Shown piece by piece: positions 43,407 through 52,900 of a DNA stretch of 64,000 bases. The notes under the pieces were generated by a model that had not been told where the DNA came from, searched no databases, and saw only the letters and a program-made list of their open reading frames with translations. Position 1 is the first letter of the stretch. Each line of letters starts with the position of its first letter. The position numbers and the translations under genes are program-made. The stretch covers positions 105,412 to 169,411 of the forward strand of contig CAJUOK010000002.1 in NCBI GenBank assembly GCA_910588015.1. The letters are read 5' to 3'. This stretch comes from an uncultured Christensenellaceae bacterium (GTDB taxonomy: Bacteria; Bacillota; Clostridia; Christensenellales; UBA3700).

Positions 43407-43622
43407 TTATTTAATTAAATTGCAAATTAAAGCACGTATTAGTTCACTCTTATTTTTTATTCCGTTTGCTGCGCAATATAGGTCAAATGCTTCAATTTCG
43501 CTCTCTTTCATTTTAAAGTTTACAATTTTCATCTTATCTTTTGGCGGAATATCTACTATCTTATGTATAGAAAGTAAACTCAAGACCGTTCCACTACTGC
43601 TATTTTTTTCTTGTGCTTGCAT
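43407..43622 (-). CDS. small RHH-like DNA-binding protein, ParA partner
   Basis: 71 residues from the ATG at 43622 (GGAGGAAGAAG upstream, inside the end of parA). The C-terminal half, MKIVNFKMKESEIEAFDLYC, then AANGIKNKSELIRALI, has the strand-helix-helix outline of ribbon-helix-helix proteins. Overlap with parA suggests a ParA/RHH partition pair. RHH partition proteins bind short repeats and also repress promoters. The GTAAAGAC repeats nearby are candidate targets (inference). Confidence 0.6.
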   Translation of the reverse strand: MQAQEKNSSSGTVLSLLSIHKIVDIPPKDKMKIVNFKMKESEIEAFDLYCAANGIKNKSELIRALICNLIK

Positions 43623-44379
43623 TTTCTTCTTCCTCCAAAAATTCTTTAACAAACGCCTCGTAGTCTGCTACAAGCGGACTACCCGGGCGGTAGTCATAGA
43701 CGCTCTTGCCGATTTTCGGTGCATCTGCAGCAACAACCGACTGACGGATCCAACTCGAGTAAACTTTGCTCTGGCAACCTTGCGCTTGCCCCTTGACGTA
43801 CTCGACGCTCTCGTTAGTCGAACGTCGACGACGGTCAGCCATAGTTACGAGAAAGCCCCTGATACGCAAATCTTTGTTTATCTGGCGTATCTCGTCAACA
43901 GTTTCGATTAAAAGATTGACACCCTTTTCCGAATTAAATTCTGGCTTGAACGGCACAATAATATCGTTGCAAGCCGACAGCACGTTTAACGTGATAATTG
44001 ACAAAGACGGATTGCTATCGATAACTACGTAGTCATATCGGCTCTCAAACTGCTGCAAAGCGCGCTTGAGATAAAGTTCCCGGCACGGTTTGCCAGCAAG
44101 TATCATGTTAGCGGTCTCAAGCCCGATTCCAGAAGCAATGAAATCAAGACTAGGCTCTAAATTTTGAACGTCTATTTTGCCCTTAGGCTCTGTAAACGCC
44201 AATGCCGGAGGATTTCCCTCGTTTGTTAAGATGCCGCATGCAACGGTCAAGTTGCCTTGTGGGTCAAAGTCCACTAAAAGTGTCCTTTTGGCGTGTCGCG
44301 CTAAGCCATACGCCAGGGCGCTGGCAGTAGTGGTCTTTGCCACTCCACCTTTTTGATTAACCAAGCCTATTACTTTCAT
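43600..44379 (-). CDS. parA: ParA-family partition ATPase
   Basis: 259 residues from the ATG at 44379 (GAGGAGGC upstream). Deviant Walker A QKGGVAKTTTA (residues 9-19), LLVDFDPQGNLT and VVIDSNPSLS are ParA/MinD signatures. It segregates plasmids or extrachromosomal ICE forms together with a DNA-binding partner. It overlaps the end of virB4 by 23 bases and the RHH-like gene by 23, so partition is coupled to transfer genes. The C-terminus STRKK is written in the dispersed CACAAGAAAAA motif. Confidence 0.92.
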   Translation of the reverse strand: MKVIGLVNQKGGVAKTTTASALAYGLARHAKRTLLVDFDPQGNLTVACGILTNEGNPPALAFTEPKGKIDVQNLEPSLDFIASGIGLETANMILAGKPCRELYLKRALQQFESRYDYVVIDSNPSLSIITLNVLSACNDIIVPFKPEFNSEKGVNLLIETVDEIRQINKDLRIRGFLVTMADRRRRSTNESVEYVKGQAQGCQSKVYSSWIRQSVVAADAPKIGKSVYDYRPGSPLVADYEAFVKEFLEEEENASTRKK

Positions 44380-47194
44380 TGCTATTTGCCTCCTCATTTT
44401 GTATTTGATTATCTTCTGCAACTTGCAGTTGCCGTTCGAACGTATCTTGAGATACTTCCGCATTATTTTGCGTGGATGCATCAGCGCTTGACTCCGCATT
44501 ATCTTCCATCTGCGGAACGGCGCCGTTGCTATCTTGCGCAATATTCTCCCCAGAAGGATTCTCTTTTTTCTTATCAAGCCAATTCCGCACAAAATTCTTG
44601 TCCGTAAATACTCCTTCCACAAGTTCGTTGGTAACTATGCCGAATGTAAAACGCTCATTATACGCCCCTAAATAGAAGCACTCGCCCATACCTGCCGAGA
44701 TTATTAAATTTTGCTCTTCTTCATTGATAGGATTGTTTTTGTAAAGTTTTGCAAGGTCCTCGACGTCGGACGGATTGAGCGCGAACACAAAAGTATATTG
44801 AGTGTTCTTTATCACCGCTGACGTCTTCGCTTGTAGTTCTTCATTTGCCATCCAGTCCGATATGTTTTGCGTAGCCGGGATAAACGTACCATCGTACTTT
44901 CGGATACGCTTAACCATTTGATAGAAGAAATCTATTGCTATAGGATATTTTGGATCAATAAATAAGTGAGCTTCATCAGCAACAATTACAATTCGATGCG
45001 GTGTTTTTGCGTTACGGTTGCGCTCTCTTATATTGATTACTTGTTGCTCCAAAAATCTGAATACAAGCAACATTTGGGCATTTGCAACAAGGTTATTTTT
45101 ATTTGCAAATAAACTTTGGAAGTTGAATACCGTCATCACACTAGCAGACGTCAACGTCGACGGCTTACCCCAAAGGTCGCTATATCGACCGCCCGTAGTA
45201 AACTTCTTTATGTAGTTTTGCGCTTTCATATACGTATCAATTACATTATCGCTTATCTGTTCGTCTTCTTTTTTAGCCAACACTCTATAAAGGTCATCGA
45301 ATACAGGGAATTTAGTCGCATCGTATTGTGATACGTCCGTGTCCGGCGTTATTCCCTTTTCGGCATATACTTCGTTTACAATATTGTTTATCAATTCGAG
45401 AGTATCTGCATCGCAACCCTCGAGTATGATTTTGAAGAAACTTTCCAAAGTCTTTAAGTGCGAATAATAGACTTGGCTTGGCGGCGCCACGTTGCCATCT
45501 TCCGTCAATATCTGATAAATATGGAAGGGATTTAGGCATCCCTGGCTCGCCGATCCGACGTCTATAATCTCTCCGCCGACGTTACGTACTAAATCTCCGT
45601 ACTCGTTTTCTGGATCGATTACAAAACACAAACAACCATCACCTAATGATTGTGCCAAAAGTGATTTTAAAAAATAACTTTTTCCTGAACCAGGGCGACC
45701 AACAATTATGGTATTTGCGTTTCTGTGCGTACCGTCTTTTTTCCACATATTCCAAATCACTGGATATGAACCTGTTCCGTAGAGTATTCCATCGCGTTCA
45801 ATCATAGATGTGTACACAAAAGGAAATACTGATGCAATACTGCCACCGTTGATACCTCGTTCAAGATTTCTCAATGCTCCGCGTTTAGATATATTTGACG
45901 TTACAAATCCGTTGAGTTGACGAACAAACAAGTTGTCTGTAGAAAATCCTCTAACTCGTATACGACTGCTGACGCTCTTTCTAAATGCTCTTTCATTGTC
46001 TTCATAGCAAAAGCCTGTTACGACCGTAGAAATATCATACAGTCCTTCTCCGCCATTTTGCAGCGACGTCAACAATGCTGACATGCTATCCAAATGAGTT
46101 TCTTGCTCAAGAACCTCACTTGCTTTATACGCTTCTTCTCGCGCAAGCAGCTCTCTGCATACCTTATCCACTCTTGCCACGGCCTTATTCTGCTCAACCG
46201 GAGTAATATGCATCACAACCTTTGTCTTATCCATATTAAAGATTTCAGCACCCCATGCAGCGTCGACGGTCAACGGATAATCAGAAATGGCGTAGTTAAA
46301 CGCTTTTATACCGTTTATTACATATCCATTACTATGAAATTTGATTTCCTTGGGCTTTACCCAAGCAAGCAATTCTTCCGCAGTCTTCCCTACGGATTCT
46401 CTTTCGTCAAAAGATCTCTCATTGCAATACTTCAAAAATACTGCAACGTCGCGAGGATTATCTAATATCTCGCATTCGAGTTCTGCATTTCGTAAGTATG
46501 AGCAGATCTGCGTAGTAACTCTGTCAAGTTCCTTTTTTATGCCGTCATAAATCACAATGTAGTATTCTGCACGATATACCGGGTCTTGCAAGTTCATAGA
46601 TTCAAGCTGAGCAATTCTCGACTCGAGTATCGCACGTCGTATTCGATTTGTTTTGCTTTTTTTACCAACAGTCTTTAACTTGTCTTTAAGGTCTTTTATA
46701 AAATCGTCAAATATTATAGGTCTATCTATCTTGACAATATCCATAACCTTGCCTGTATCGAGACATGTAAGCGCTCTGGCAAGACATTCTATATCTTTCT
46801 CTTGTGCATATTCTGTCTCAAGCGCAAACGTCTTGCTTCCTACTCTTATAGCTCGGCCGTAATAATCCGGATATTTTATAGTACCGTCTTCTTCAAAGCG
46901 AGTATACGGCACCAACTTGTCCACTTGCGCGTCAGTATATTTTTTCTTACTAAAAATATATTTGACAAGATTGAGAATCTCTTCGTATATTAACGTCTCC
47001 CTGCTCGACGGCAACATAATAAATAGAAATACTATCGCCGAGCCTATGCCGATAAACCACTTGCCTTTAAGATTACTCATCAATATTGCCACAACTATTG
47101 CAAACATAATCCCGACAATCATTACGTCTTTCAACGAATATGATTTCCATATCGTACTCTTAATCTTTGTCTTTTTAGGTATGTATTTTAACAT
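44357..47194 (-). CDS. virB4: VirB4/TraE-type conjugation ATPase with N-terminal membrane part
   Basis: 945 residues. Two membrane spans at the start (VMIVGIMFAIVVAILM and IGSAIVFLFIMLP) look like a fused VirB3/PrgI-type segment. The ATPase has Walker A GRPGSGKSYF (about 500), Walker B IVIVADEAHLF (about 740) and the arginine-region QMVKRIRKYDGTF. It energises the type IV secretion channel. The closest layout I recall is the Mbov_0397/TraE-type ATPase of mycoplasma ICEs. The C-terminal about 60 residues are Glu/Asn-rich. It follows the channel gene by 14 bases. Confidence 0.92.
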   Translation of the reverse strand: MLKYIPKKTKIKSTIWKSYSLKDVMIVGIMFAIVVAILMSNLKGKWFIGIGSAIVFLFIMLPSSRETLIYEEILNLVKYIFSKKKYTDAQVDKLVPYTRFEEDGTIKYPDYYGRAIRVGSKTFALETEYAQEKDIECLARALTCLDTGKVMDIVKIDRPIIFDDFIKDLKDKLKTVGKKSKTNRIRRAILESRIAQLESMNLQDPVYRAEYYIVIYDGIKKELDRVTTQICSYLRNAELECEILDNPRDVAVFLKYCNERSFDERESVGKTAEELLAWVKPKEIKFHSNGYVINGIKAFNYAISDYPLTVDAAWGAEIFNMDKTKVVMHITPVEQNKAVARVDKVCRELLAREEAYKASEVLEQETHLDSMSALLTSLQNGGEGLYDISTVVTGFCYEDNERAFRKSVSSRIRVRGFSTDNLFVRQLNGFVTSNISKRGALRNLERGINGGSIASVFPFVYTSMIERDGILYGTGSYPVIWNMWKKDGTHRNANTIIVGRPGSGKSYFLKSLLAQSLGDGCLCFVIDPENEYGDLVRNVGGEIIDVGSASQGCLNPFHIYQILTEDGNVAPPSQVYYSHLKTLESFFKIILEGCDADTLELINNIVNEVYAEKGITPDTDVSQYDATKFPVFDDLYRVLAKKEDEQISDNVIDTYMKAQNYIKKFTTGGRYSDLWGKPSTLTSASVMTVFNFQSLFANKNNLVANAQMLLVFRFLEQQVINIRERNRNAKTPHRIVIVADEAHLFIDPKYPIAIDFFYQMVKRIRKYDGTFIPATQNISDWMANEELQAKTSAVIKNTQYTFVFALNPSDVEDLAKLYKNNPINEEEQNLIISAGMGECFYLGAYNERFTFGIVTNELVEGVFTDKNFVRNWLDKKKENPSGENIAQDSNGAVPQMEDNAESSADASTQNNAEVSQDTFERQLQVAEDNQIQNEEANSNESNRLG

Positions 47195-47208
47195 ATTTTA
47201 TCTCCTTA

Positions 47209-48645
47209 CTACATATCCATATCGAATCCGTCTCGCTTAATATTGCGAAGATTGTGCAAGCCTTTTATAGCCCTGCCACCTGCGCGAGCGGCTTTGATGC
47301 TTGAACCGGCAAGTCCGTTATTCGATTGCCAACTCGTTCGCAATTTGTCTTTCATTCCATTCATCTTATTTCCTAAACCTTTGCCAAAACCTATCGCCTT
47401 ACCGTCCTTATCCTTAAATCCGCCGGTCAACATCGTGCCGACTGCTCCGCCCAACTTTCCTGCTCCTTGCATTATTCCTCTTTCTCGATGCCCGGTATAA
47501 GCATTATATTGACCGAACGTCATCCGCGCTGCGCCTTTCACTGCCCGCGACGTCGCCATCACGCCGGCAAACATTGTCCTAAATCCGTGTGCGGCCTGCC
47601 TGCTCTCTTGCGCATCCGTTCCAAGCAACCGAGCAAAGAATACTTGTCCATTAGATATAGTAAGCGCTCCGCAGATTATCAGCAAAACTTTCATAAGAGT
47701 TGTCAGAATGCTGTTGCCGGGTATTTCAATACTGTTGACAATCGGCAACAGAATAATGTAAATATTAACTGCAAATACCGTGCCATACGCAAGCAAAGTC
47801 TTAGATATGGCAGTTTCGCGCCATAACTTAAATTTGGCGCCATCATCAAGCGGTAGCGTAGACATTATTAGCGGAGACGTCAAAAAGATAAACACAAGGT
47901 CGTAGAGTCTTGTAACTAGTCCCATAATAGCAATAAACATTACAATAGAAATTATTATTGATGACGGCAATCCGATAAAGAAGTCGTATTTATCAATTTG
48001 AACAATTGGGTTAATTATCTCTTCTTTTTTTTGATCTTCAAACATCCAAGAAGTATCCCATTTACCAAAAACTTTATCCGGAGTTACGCCGTCCCAACTA
48101 TTTTTTATACTGCCATCTTCATTAGTACCAAAAATTTCTTTCATACCTCTTGATACTCCGTCTTCGTCTTTCACGTAAAAATCTGTATTTTCTGCCCATG
48201 CATCTTTAGTGATAGACGCCTCAAAAAGTTGTTGCCCAATAGTTAAATTCGCTCCTTGATTAAATGCGACGTCAATTTCAGCTAATATACAGTTTGCTCC
48301 TATAACAAAACTAAAAAGGCATCCTACCACGACAATCATTGAAAATATTGAAATAAACATCTTACTCACTATCTGCGACACAGTCTTTTTAATTACAACC
48401 ATATTCTTTACTATCGCTATTATGGTGAATATGAATACGCATATTACTCCAATAACCAATATTGCCCAAAAGACGTTGATTACTGTCTTGTTGCCGAGAA
48501 AATAAAGAAGAAGCGACTCTTCCTGATTATCTACTTTGACGGTGCTAATTCCCGAAAAAACTGAAAATAGTTGCATTACCATATCCACAAGTCTCGATAG
48601 ACCAATTTGCAACCACATTAAAATTTTTAGAAAAAATATTTTCAT
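47209..48645 (-). CDS. VirB6/TrbL-like polytopic channel protein of the T4SS
   Basis: 478 residues. Hydrophobic segments lie near residues 55-80, 95-120, 235-260, 265-285, 300-325 and 328-350; the C-terminal 120 residues are Gly/Lys-rich and soluble (GQYNAYTGHRERGIMQGAGK). Asp/Glu-rich outer loop around 160-225. It likely forms the inner-membrane pore. The pattern and position resemble the Mbov_0396-type ICE membrane protein. No clear ribosome problem; start at 48645. Confidence 0.75.
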   Translation of the reverse strand: MKIFFLKILMWLQIGLSRLVDMVMQLFSVFSGISTVKVDNQEESLLLYFLGNKTVINVFWAILVIGVICVFIFTIIAIVKNMVVIKKTVSQIVSKMFISIFSMIVVVGCLFSFVIGANCILAEIDVAFNQGANLTIGQQLFEASITKDAWAENTDFYVKDEDGVSRGMKEIFGTNEDGSIKNSWDGVTPDKVFGKWDTSWMFEDQKKEEIINPIVQIDKYDFFIGLPSSIIISIVMFIAIMGLVTRLYDLVFIFLTSPLIMSTLPLDDGAKFKLWRETAISKTLLAYGTVFAVNIYIILLPIVNSIEIPGNSILTTLMKVLLIICGALTISNGQVFFARLLGTDAQESRQAAHGFRTMFAGVMATSRAVKGAARMTFGQYNAYTGHRERGIMQGAGKLGGAVGTMLTGGFKDKDGKAIGFGKGLGNKMNGMKDKLRTSWQSNNGLAGSSIKAARAGGRAIKGLHNLRNIKRDGFDMDM

Positions 48646-48658
48646 ATATCCTCTCCTC

Positions 48659-48687
48659 TTGATTTCTGCTCCAAAGAATGCTAGAAT
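48659..48687 (+). promoter_or_regulatory. promoter of the inverted lipoprotein gene
   Basis: TTGATT, 17-base spacer, TAGAAT, 25 bases before the ATG at 48713. Confidence 0.6.
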
Positions 48688-48712
48688 GATTACATCTTAG
48701 GAGGTATGTTTT

Positions 48713-49111
48713 ATGAAAAAAACTTGCGCTATTTGTTTGCTATTTATCTTAATTCTTTCTTGTGTTTTCTCTTTCGTTGCCTGCACCGATCCTGTCGACC
48801 CTGTTGTCGGTAAGTATATTGAAGTTAGATCTGACATTGATGTATTTTTTGAAGTTCGTTCTAATGGAACAGCAACTAGATTTGTTTTTACAAAAGATAC
48901 ATCTGAATTGAAACGTAGAGACGAACATTCTTGGACTTTCGATAAAGAAACCCAAATCTATACTTTCATTGACCTTTCCCCTGGAAGCAGTGGCTCCGAT
49001 AAAAGAATATTGGTCGATGGCAATCTTAAATTTGCTAACCCAGATTATACGTCATCAGGATACAAACGTATTCCAGATTCCGAATGGCCTGACTATATCC
49101 CTAATAACTAA
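48713..49111 (+). CDS. small lipoprotein inserted against the T4SS operon
   Basis: 132 residues: signal peptide with lipobox FSFVAC, then a beta-rich domain (YIEVRSDIDVFFEVRSNGTA, SWTFDKETQIYTF) ending DSEWPDYIPNN. It is the only rightward gene among the conjugation genes and has its own promoter, TTAGGAGG ribosome site and terminator, so it is expressed independently. A surface lipoprotein in this place could be an entry-exclusion factor, but no homology supports that. Confidence 0.75.
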   Translation: MKKTCAICLLFILILSCVFSFVACTDPVDPVVGKYIEVRSDIDVFFEVRSNGTATRFVFTKDTSELKRRDEHSWTFDKETQIYTFIDLSPGSSGSDKRILVDGNLKFANPDYTSSGYKRIPDSEWPDYIPNN

Positions 49112-49130
49112 GCGTCGTATTCGATTTTAC

Positions 49131-49153
49131 GCCGTTCCCTAATCGGGGACGGC
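49131..49153 (+). terminator. terminator of the lipoprotein gene
   Basis: Stem GCCGTTCCC/GGGGACGGC with a short loop and TTTTTCT tail, 20 bases past the stop. Confidence 0.85.
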
Positions 49154-49189
49154 TTTTTCTATGCTGTGAGCACAAGAAAAAATATATGC

Positions 49190-49210
49190 GTCTTTACCAT
49201 TTGTCTTTAC
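49190..49210. repeat. GTAAAGAC element copy 4, half-sites in direct orientation
   Basis: GTCTTTAC-CATTT-GTCTTTAC: same 8-5-8 layout as copies 1-3 but with one half-site flipped. It covers the stop codon of the gene at 49207. Confidence 0.75.
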
Positions 49211-49431
49211 CTACTCAAATACTTCTTTGCTATATCATCTAACATTTCACATACTTCTGAATATTCATCAATATACTCATATCTTGTTTCGCCAAGTATA
49301 TGTTTGGTACTTTGATGTAGCGCTTGATATCGTTCAAGAACATCTTCTTTAACAAACGTTATGTCGAAAACCAATCGCTTCCCCTCGATATACTCTGCAC
49401 TCAATACCCACTTTCCTTTTAATTCGCTCAT
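49207..49431 (-). CDS. hypothetical protein (74 aa) of the conjugative element
   Basis: Starts MSELKGKWVLSAEYIEGKRL; the ATG at 49431 has TAGGAGT upstream, whereas longer frames run into a dispersed DNA motif. Acidic, C-terminal helix VCEMLDDIAKKYLSR. It is followed by a GTAAAGAC element, like the toxin and RHH genes. Function unknown. Confidence 0.6.
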   Translation of the reverse strand: MSELKGKWVLSAEYIEGKRLVFDITFVKEDVLERYQALHQSTKHILGETRYEYIDEYSEVCEMLDDIAKKYLSR

Positions 49432-49538
49432 ATTTTTACTCCTATTTAGACAACCACTTGTATTCTTTTCTTGTGTTTGCAATAATCGCAGTATCTTGAG
49501 CGTCCTATTCTTTATGACGCTCAAGACATATTAAATGC

Positions 49539-49883
49539 TCATCCGAGTTTTGTGATAGGCGTACCTGCCCAAGCAGCTATACCTGAAACAACCAAAGGCA
49601 ATCCTGCCGCTATTATAAAAATAACTGCAATACCCAAAACGAGTTGTTTTATGTAAGCCTTTGCCTCTTGCTTTTCTTCTGCTTTCTTTGCCTTAATTAT
49701 CTTAATGCCTATAAATGCGCCCCATAGTCCTATAAAAACTAATCCGAGACCGAGAAGCCAAGGCCAAATAACTCCGACCAAGCTATTTAGTTGTGAACCG
49801 AAATCTGTGAGATTGTTCTCTAACGTTCCGGTGTCGCCCGCAGCAGCGAGCATTGAAAAAAGTGAAAAAACTTTCATTTTCAT
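49539..49883 (-). CDS. pilin-like (VirB2/TrbC-type) conjugation protein
   Basis: 114 residues. After a short N-terminus and a likely cleaved segment (SLFSMLAAAGDTG), two membrane helices follow: VIWPWLLGLGLVFIGLWGAF and QLVLGIAVIFIIAAGLPLVV, separated by a Lys/Glu-rich loop (KAKKAEEKQEAKAYI). Size and layout match VirB2-like pilins, and I recall the Mbov_0395 pilin-like family. Position between surface protein and channel gene fits. TGGAGG precedes the ATG. Confidence 0.75.
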   Translation of the reverse strand: MKMKVFSLFSMLAAAGDTGTLENNLTDFGSQLNSLVGVIWPWLLGLGLVFIGLWGAFIGIKIIKAKKAEEKQEAKAYIKQLVLGIAVIFIIAAGLPLVVSGIAAWAGTPITKLG

Positions 49884-49935
49884 AGGTAATCCTCCATATT
49901 TAATTTTTATATCCAGCGGTTACCCGCATTGTTGT

Positions 49936-52900
49936 TTAACTAACTTGTACTTTTAAGCGCTTAACTAGTATCAATACAACTACTCCGACGACAACGACCA
50001 CCGCGCCAACTATCAACGCAATAGACAGTCCATTAAGTTTGTACTTGATGTCCCACTCAATCATGTTGCTATTACCGAATTCATCGACTAATTCAAGCAC
50101 GTAATGTCCCGGCTCTTTTATGACCAAAGATTGCGACCATTTCATTTCTACTCCATCTTTGGTAAACTTTGCCGTTACTCCGTCTTTATTTAATTTTGAA
50201 AAAGACACCGTATTCTTTGACCAAATCAATTCCAAGTCTGGCGTAACGTTGTCAATATTCAAATATACTGTATAACTTTGATTCTGCTCGATGTCGCTTA
50301 TAGTCAATGTATATCGACCTGTCTTGTCCAAAACTATATTTTTCTTTGTGTCGTCAGAATAATCAAGTTTTATGTCTTCGCCGTTAAACTTTGATGAAGA
50401 TACTATTTGCTTGCCATCCAATTCTATATTCAAAGATTGCGCATTCTTGGGCAAAATTGTAAATGTAAATACAAGTGCATTGCCGACTGCATCCGTTGCC
50501 GTCAGCACGTATTTTCCCGACTCTGAATAATTTTTTGCAACGTCGATAGCTTGTCCGTCTTTCATAATCTCAATGACACCTTCCTCGGACAATGAGAATG
50601 CGACAATTTCCGTAGTGATTTGTCGATTTATAATATTGGACTCAAAATCTATATTGCGGTCTATAGTGAATTTTATATTGACTATATTGCCAGCAAGATC
50701 CTCTACGCGAACAGCATAATAGCCGTGTTCAGTAAATATCTCTCCGCTTTTAATTTCTCTGATAACGGTATTGCCTTTCATTAGATATCCTTTCGCCCCA
50801 TCTTCAAACGTTACAGTAACATCTTCTTTCGTTGCGCCTCCATCTTCGGCTCCTTTAATTTCCAGTTCAGGAGGAGTCAAATCCAACTCAATTACTATTG
50901 TTATTGTATTTCCGTATCTATCGGATACCATAATCGAATAAATTCCCTCTTCAGTTATCGGAACTCCGTTGACAACTTGCTTACCGTCTGCGACATTCCA
51001 CTCTGAAATCATCTCGTTAATCGTTAAAGCAACCGGCGAATTCGTCAAGTATCTTCCGCCGACGTTTACAATCTTACCGCCGTCAAGCGTGTAATCTACA
51101 ACATTGTCGAGATATATCGTAAACGTCTCGGTATTGCCAACTCTGTCCGTTACAGTGAACGTATACATACCGTTGCCGCTGAGTACGTCCCCTCGAGCGT
51201 ACGTAGCACTTATAGCACTTGATCCAATCGTATATTTGACTCTTACGTTCGCCTCTGTCCAGTTCAATGAGAATGATTGATTTGTATATCCTCCCTTCTC
51301 TACGGCAACATTGTTGGAATCCACTACGTTGACAACAGCGATTACAGTATCGATGCCAAATTTATATTCCATATAAAGATTGTCATCAGACTCGCTGTAC
51401 AGATGTATCAAAAACTGTCGTTCAACGCCTTCGCCAGCTAAAAATCCCAAAGAATACTCTTTATTCAGATTGTCGTATTCGATAAGATAATCGGTGTATA
51501 TTACTTCTTTCCCGGTCTCGTCGTACGTATACACAACTACGCCATTGCCGACAGAGTAAGTAAAGTACACGTCTTTATTTGTTATACTGTCTGCCGCTGC
51601 CGTAAGATTGCCGTTTGGCAAGCCACGTTCATAAAATATCGGCTCTGTTTCAATCACTCTTCCGTATCTATCCGTAATCACTGCAAAGTACTTACCGCCC
51701 GTTGTAAAGTTGTATTCCAATGTCGTGAAATCAATCTGCTTACCTAAATCGTCCTGCTCTATCAAAATACGCTCGCCCGCTCCGTTGATTTTATATATCT
51801 CAAGACGGACTATTTGATTGAGATTATCGTTTGTTGCAAAATACAACGTCAACTGTCGGTTAGTAGGCCGCAGACTGTTATATTCCATCGTCGGCTCTTT
51901 ATTTGCGATATTAACTTTGAATTGAAATACGTTGCAAGAGCGGTCATAGACTGTAATTGTGTACTGTCCGCCGCCAAGCGCAGCGTCCAACACCGGCAAC
52001 TCATCGCCCTGCACAAATATTGCATTTGTCAAGCCTCTTCCTTCAATTTTTACAGTAGTAAACTTATCAACGTTGTCTAATACCCCGTCAAATCTAAAAG
52101 ATAAGTAATAAAAGACATTGGCGTTATCTTCCGCAAAATCTTTATCAAATATCACTTCTTTCTTTGTGCTATCACCTTGCTCAATCTCTGCGCGGATCTT
52201 CGGCGATTCAATATCAATGTAAACGACATACTTCTGCGAGTTTCCGCATAAGTCCTGTTCGTTTACCAAATAATAACCTTGTTTATACATATTATTGCTT
52301 TCCAAGGCTTCTTTAATTGACGTTCCAGGATAAATCCTAATAGTCTTATTTTCTTGCAATGCAAAATCATCCGCTAAATATGTTAAAGTCGTGAAGGTAG
52401 GAGCTAATGCAGCTGCAGTGCGCTTATACGCAAAAGCACTGCGAATCTGCAACAATTCATAATCTTCATACTCAAACATATATCCAGGCAACGTCAAGGA
52501 CTGTCGCACAAATGCATACTCATCATTGCGGCCATCCTCATCTTTAATCGTATAATAGTTATCGTTTCCGGACGATGATGCCACTTTTCTTGCGCTTACA
52601 TATCGACTTGCATATTTAGTCAGTACTTTATTTAAATCTTCACGCGCAGTATATACTTGCGATACGCTTTCATTTGTTGCCGATACATATATCCAACCAT
52701 TGGATACCTTTTGAACACGATAGCGCTCTTCCATCGCTAAACTCCAGGAATAAGCATCGTCATATCTTTCAAACGAATATCTTCCGGATATATCCGCCTC
52801 CGTTGGGCTTGTCCCAAAGATGTATGCCGGCAACGTAACTTCATACCAAGCATTTATCTTAAAACTCTTATATGCATTTTGTAAGTTACCAAAATCGGAA

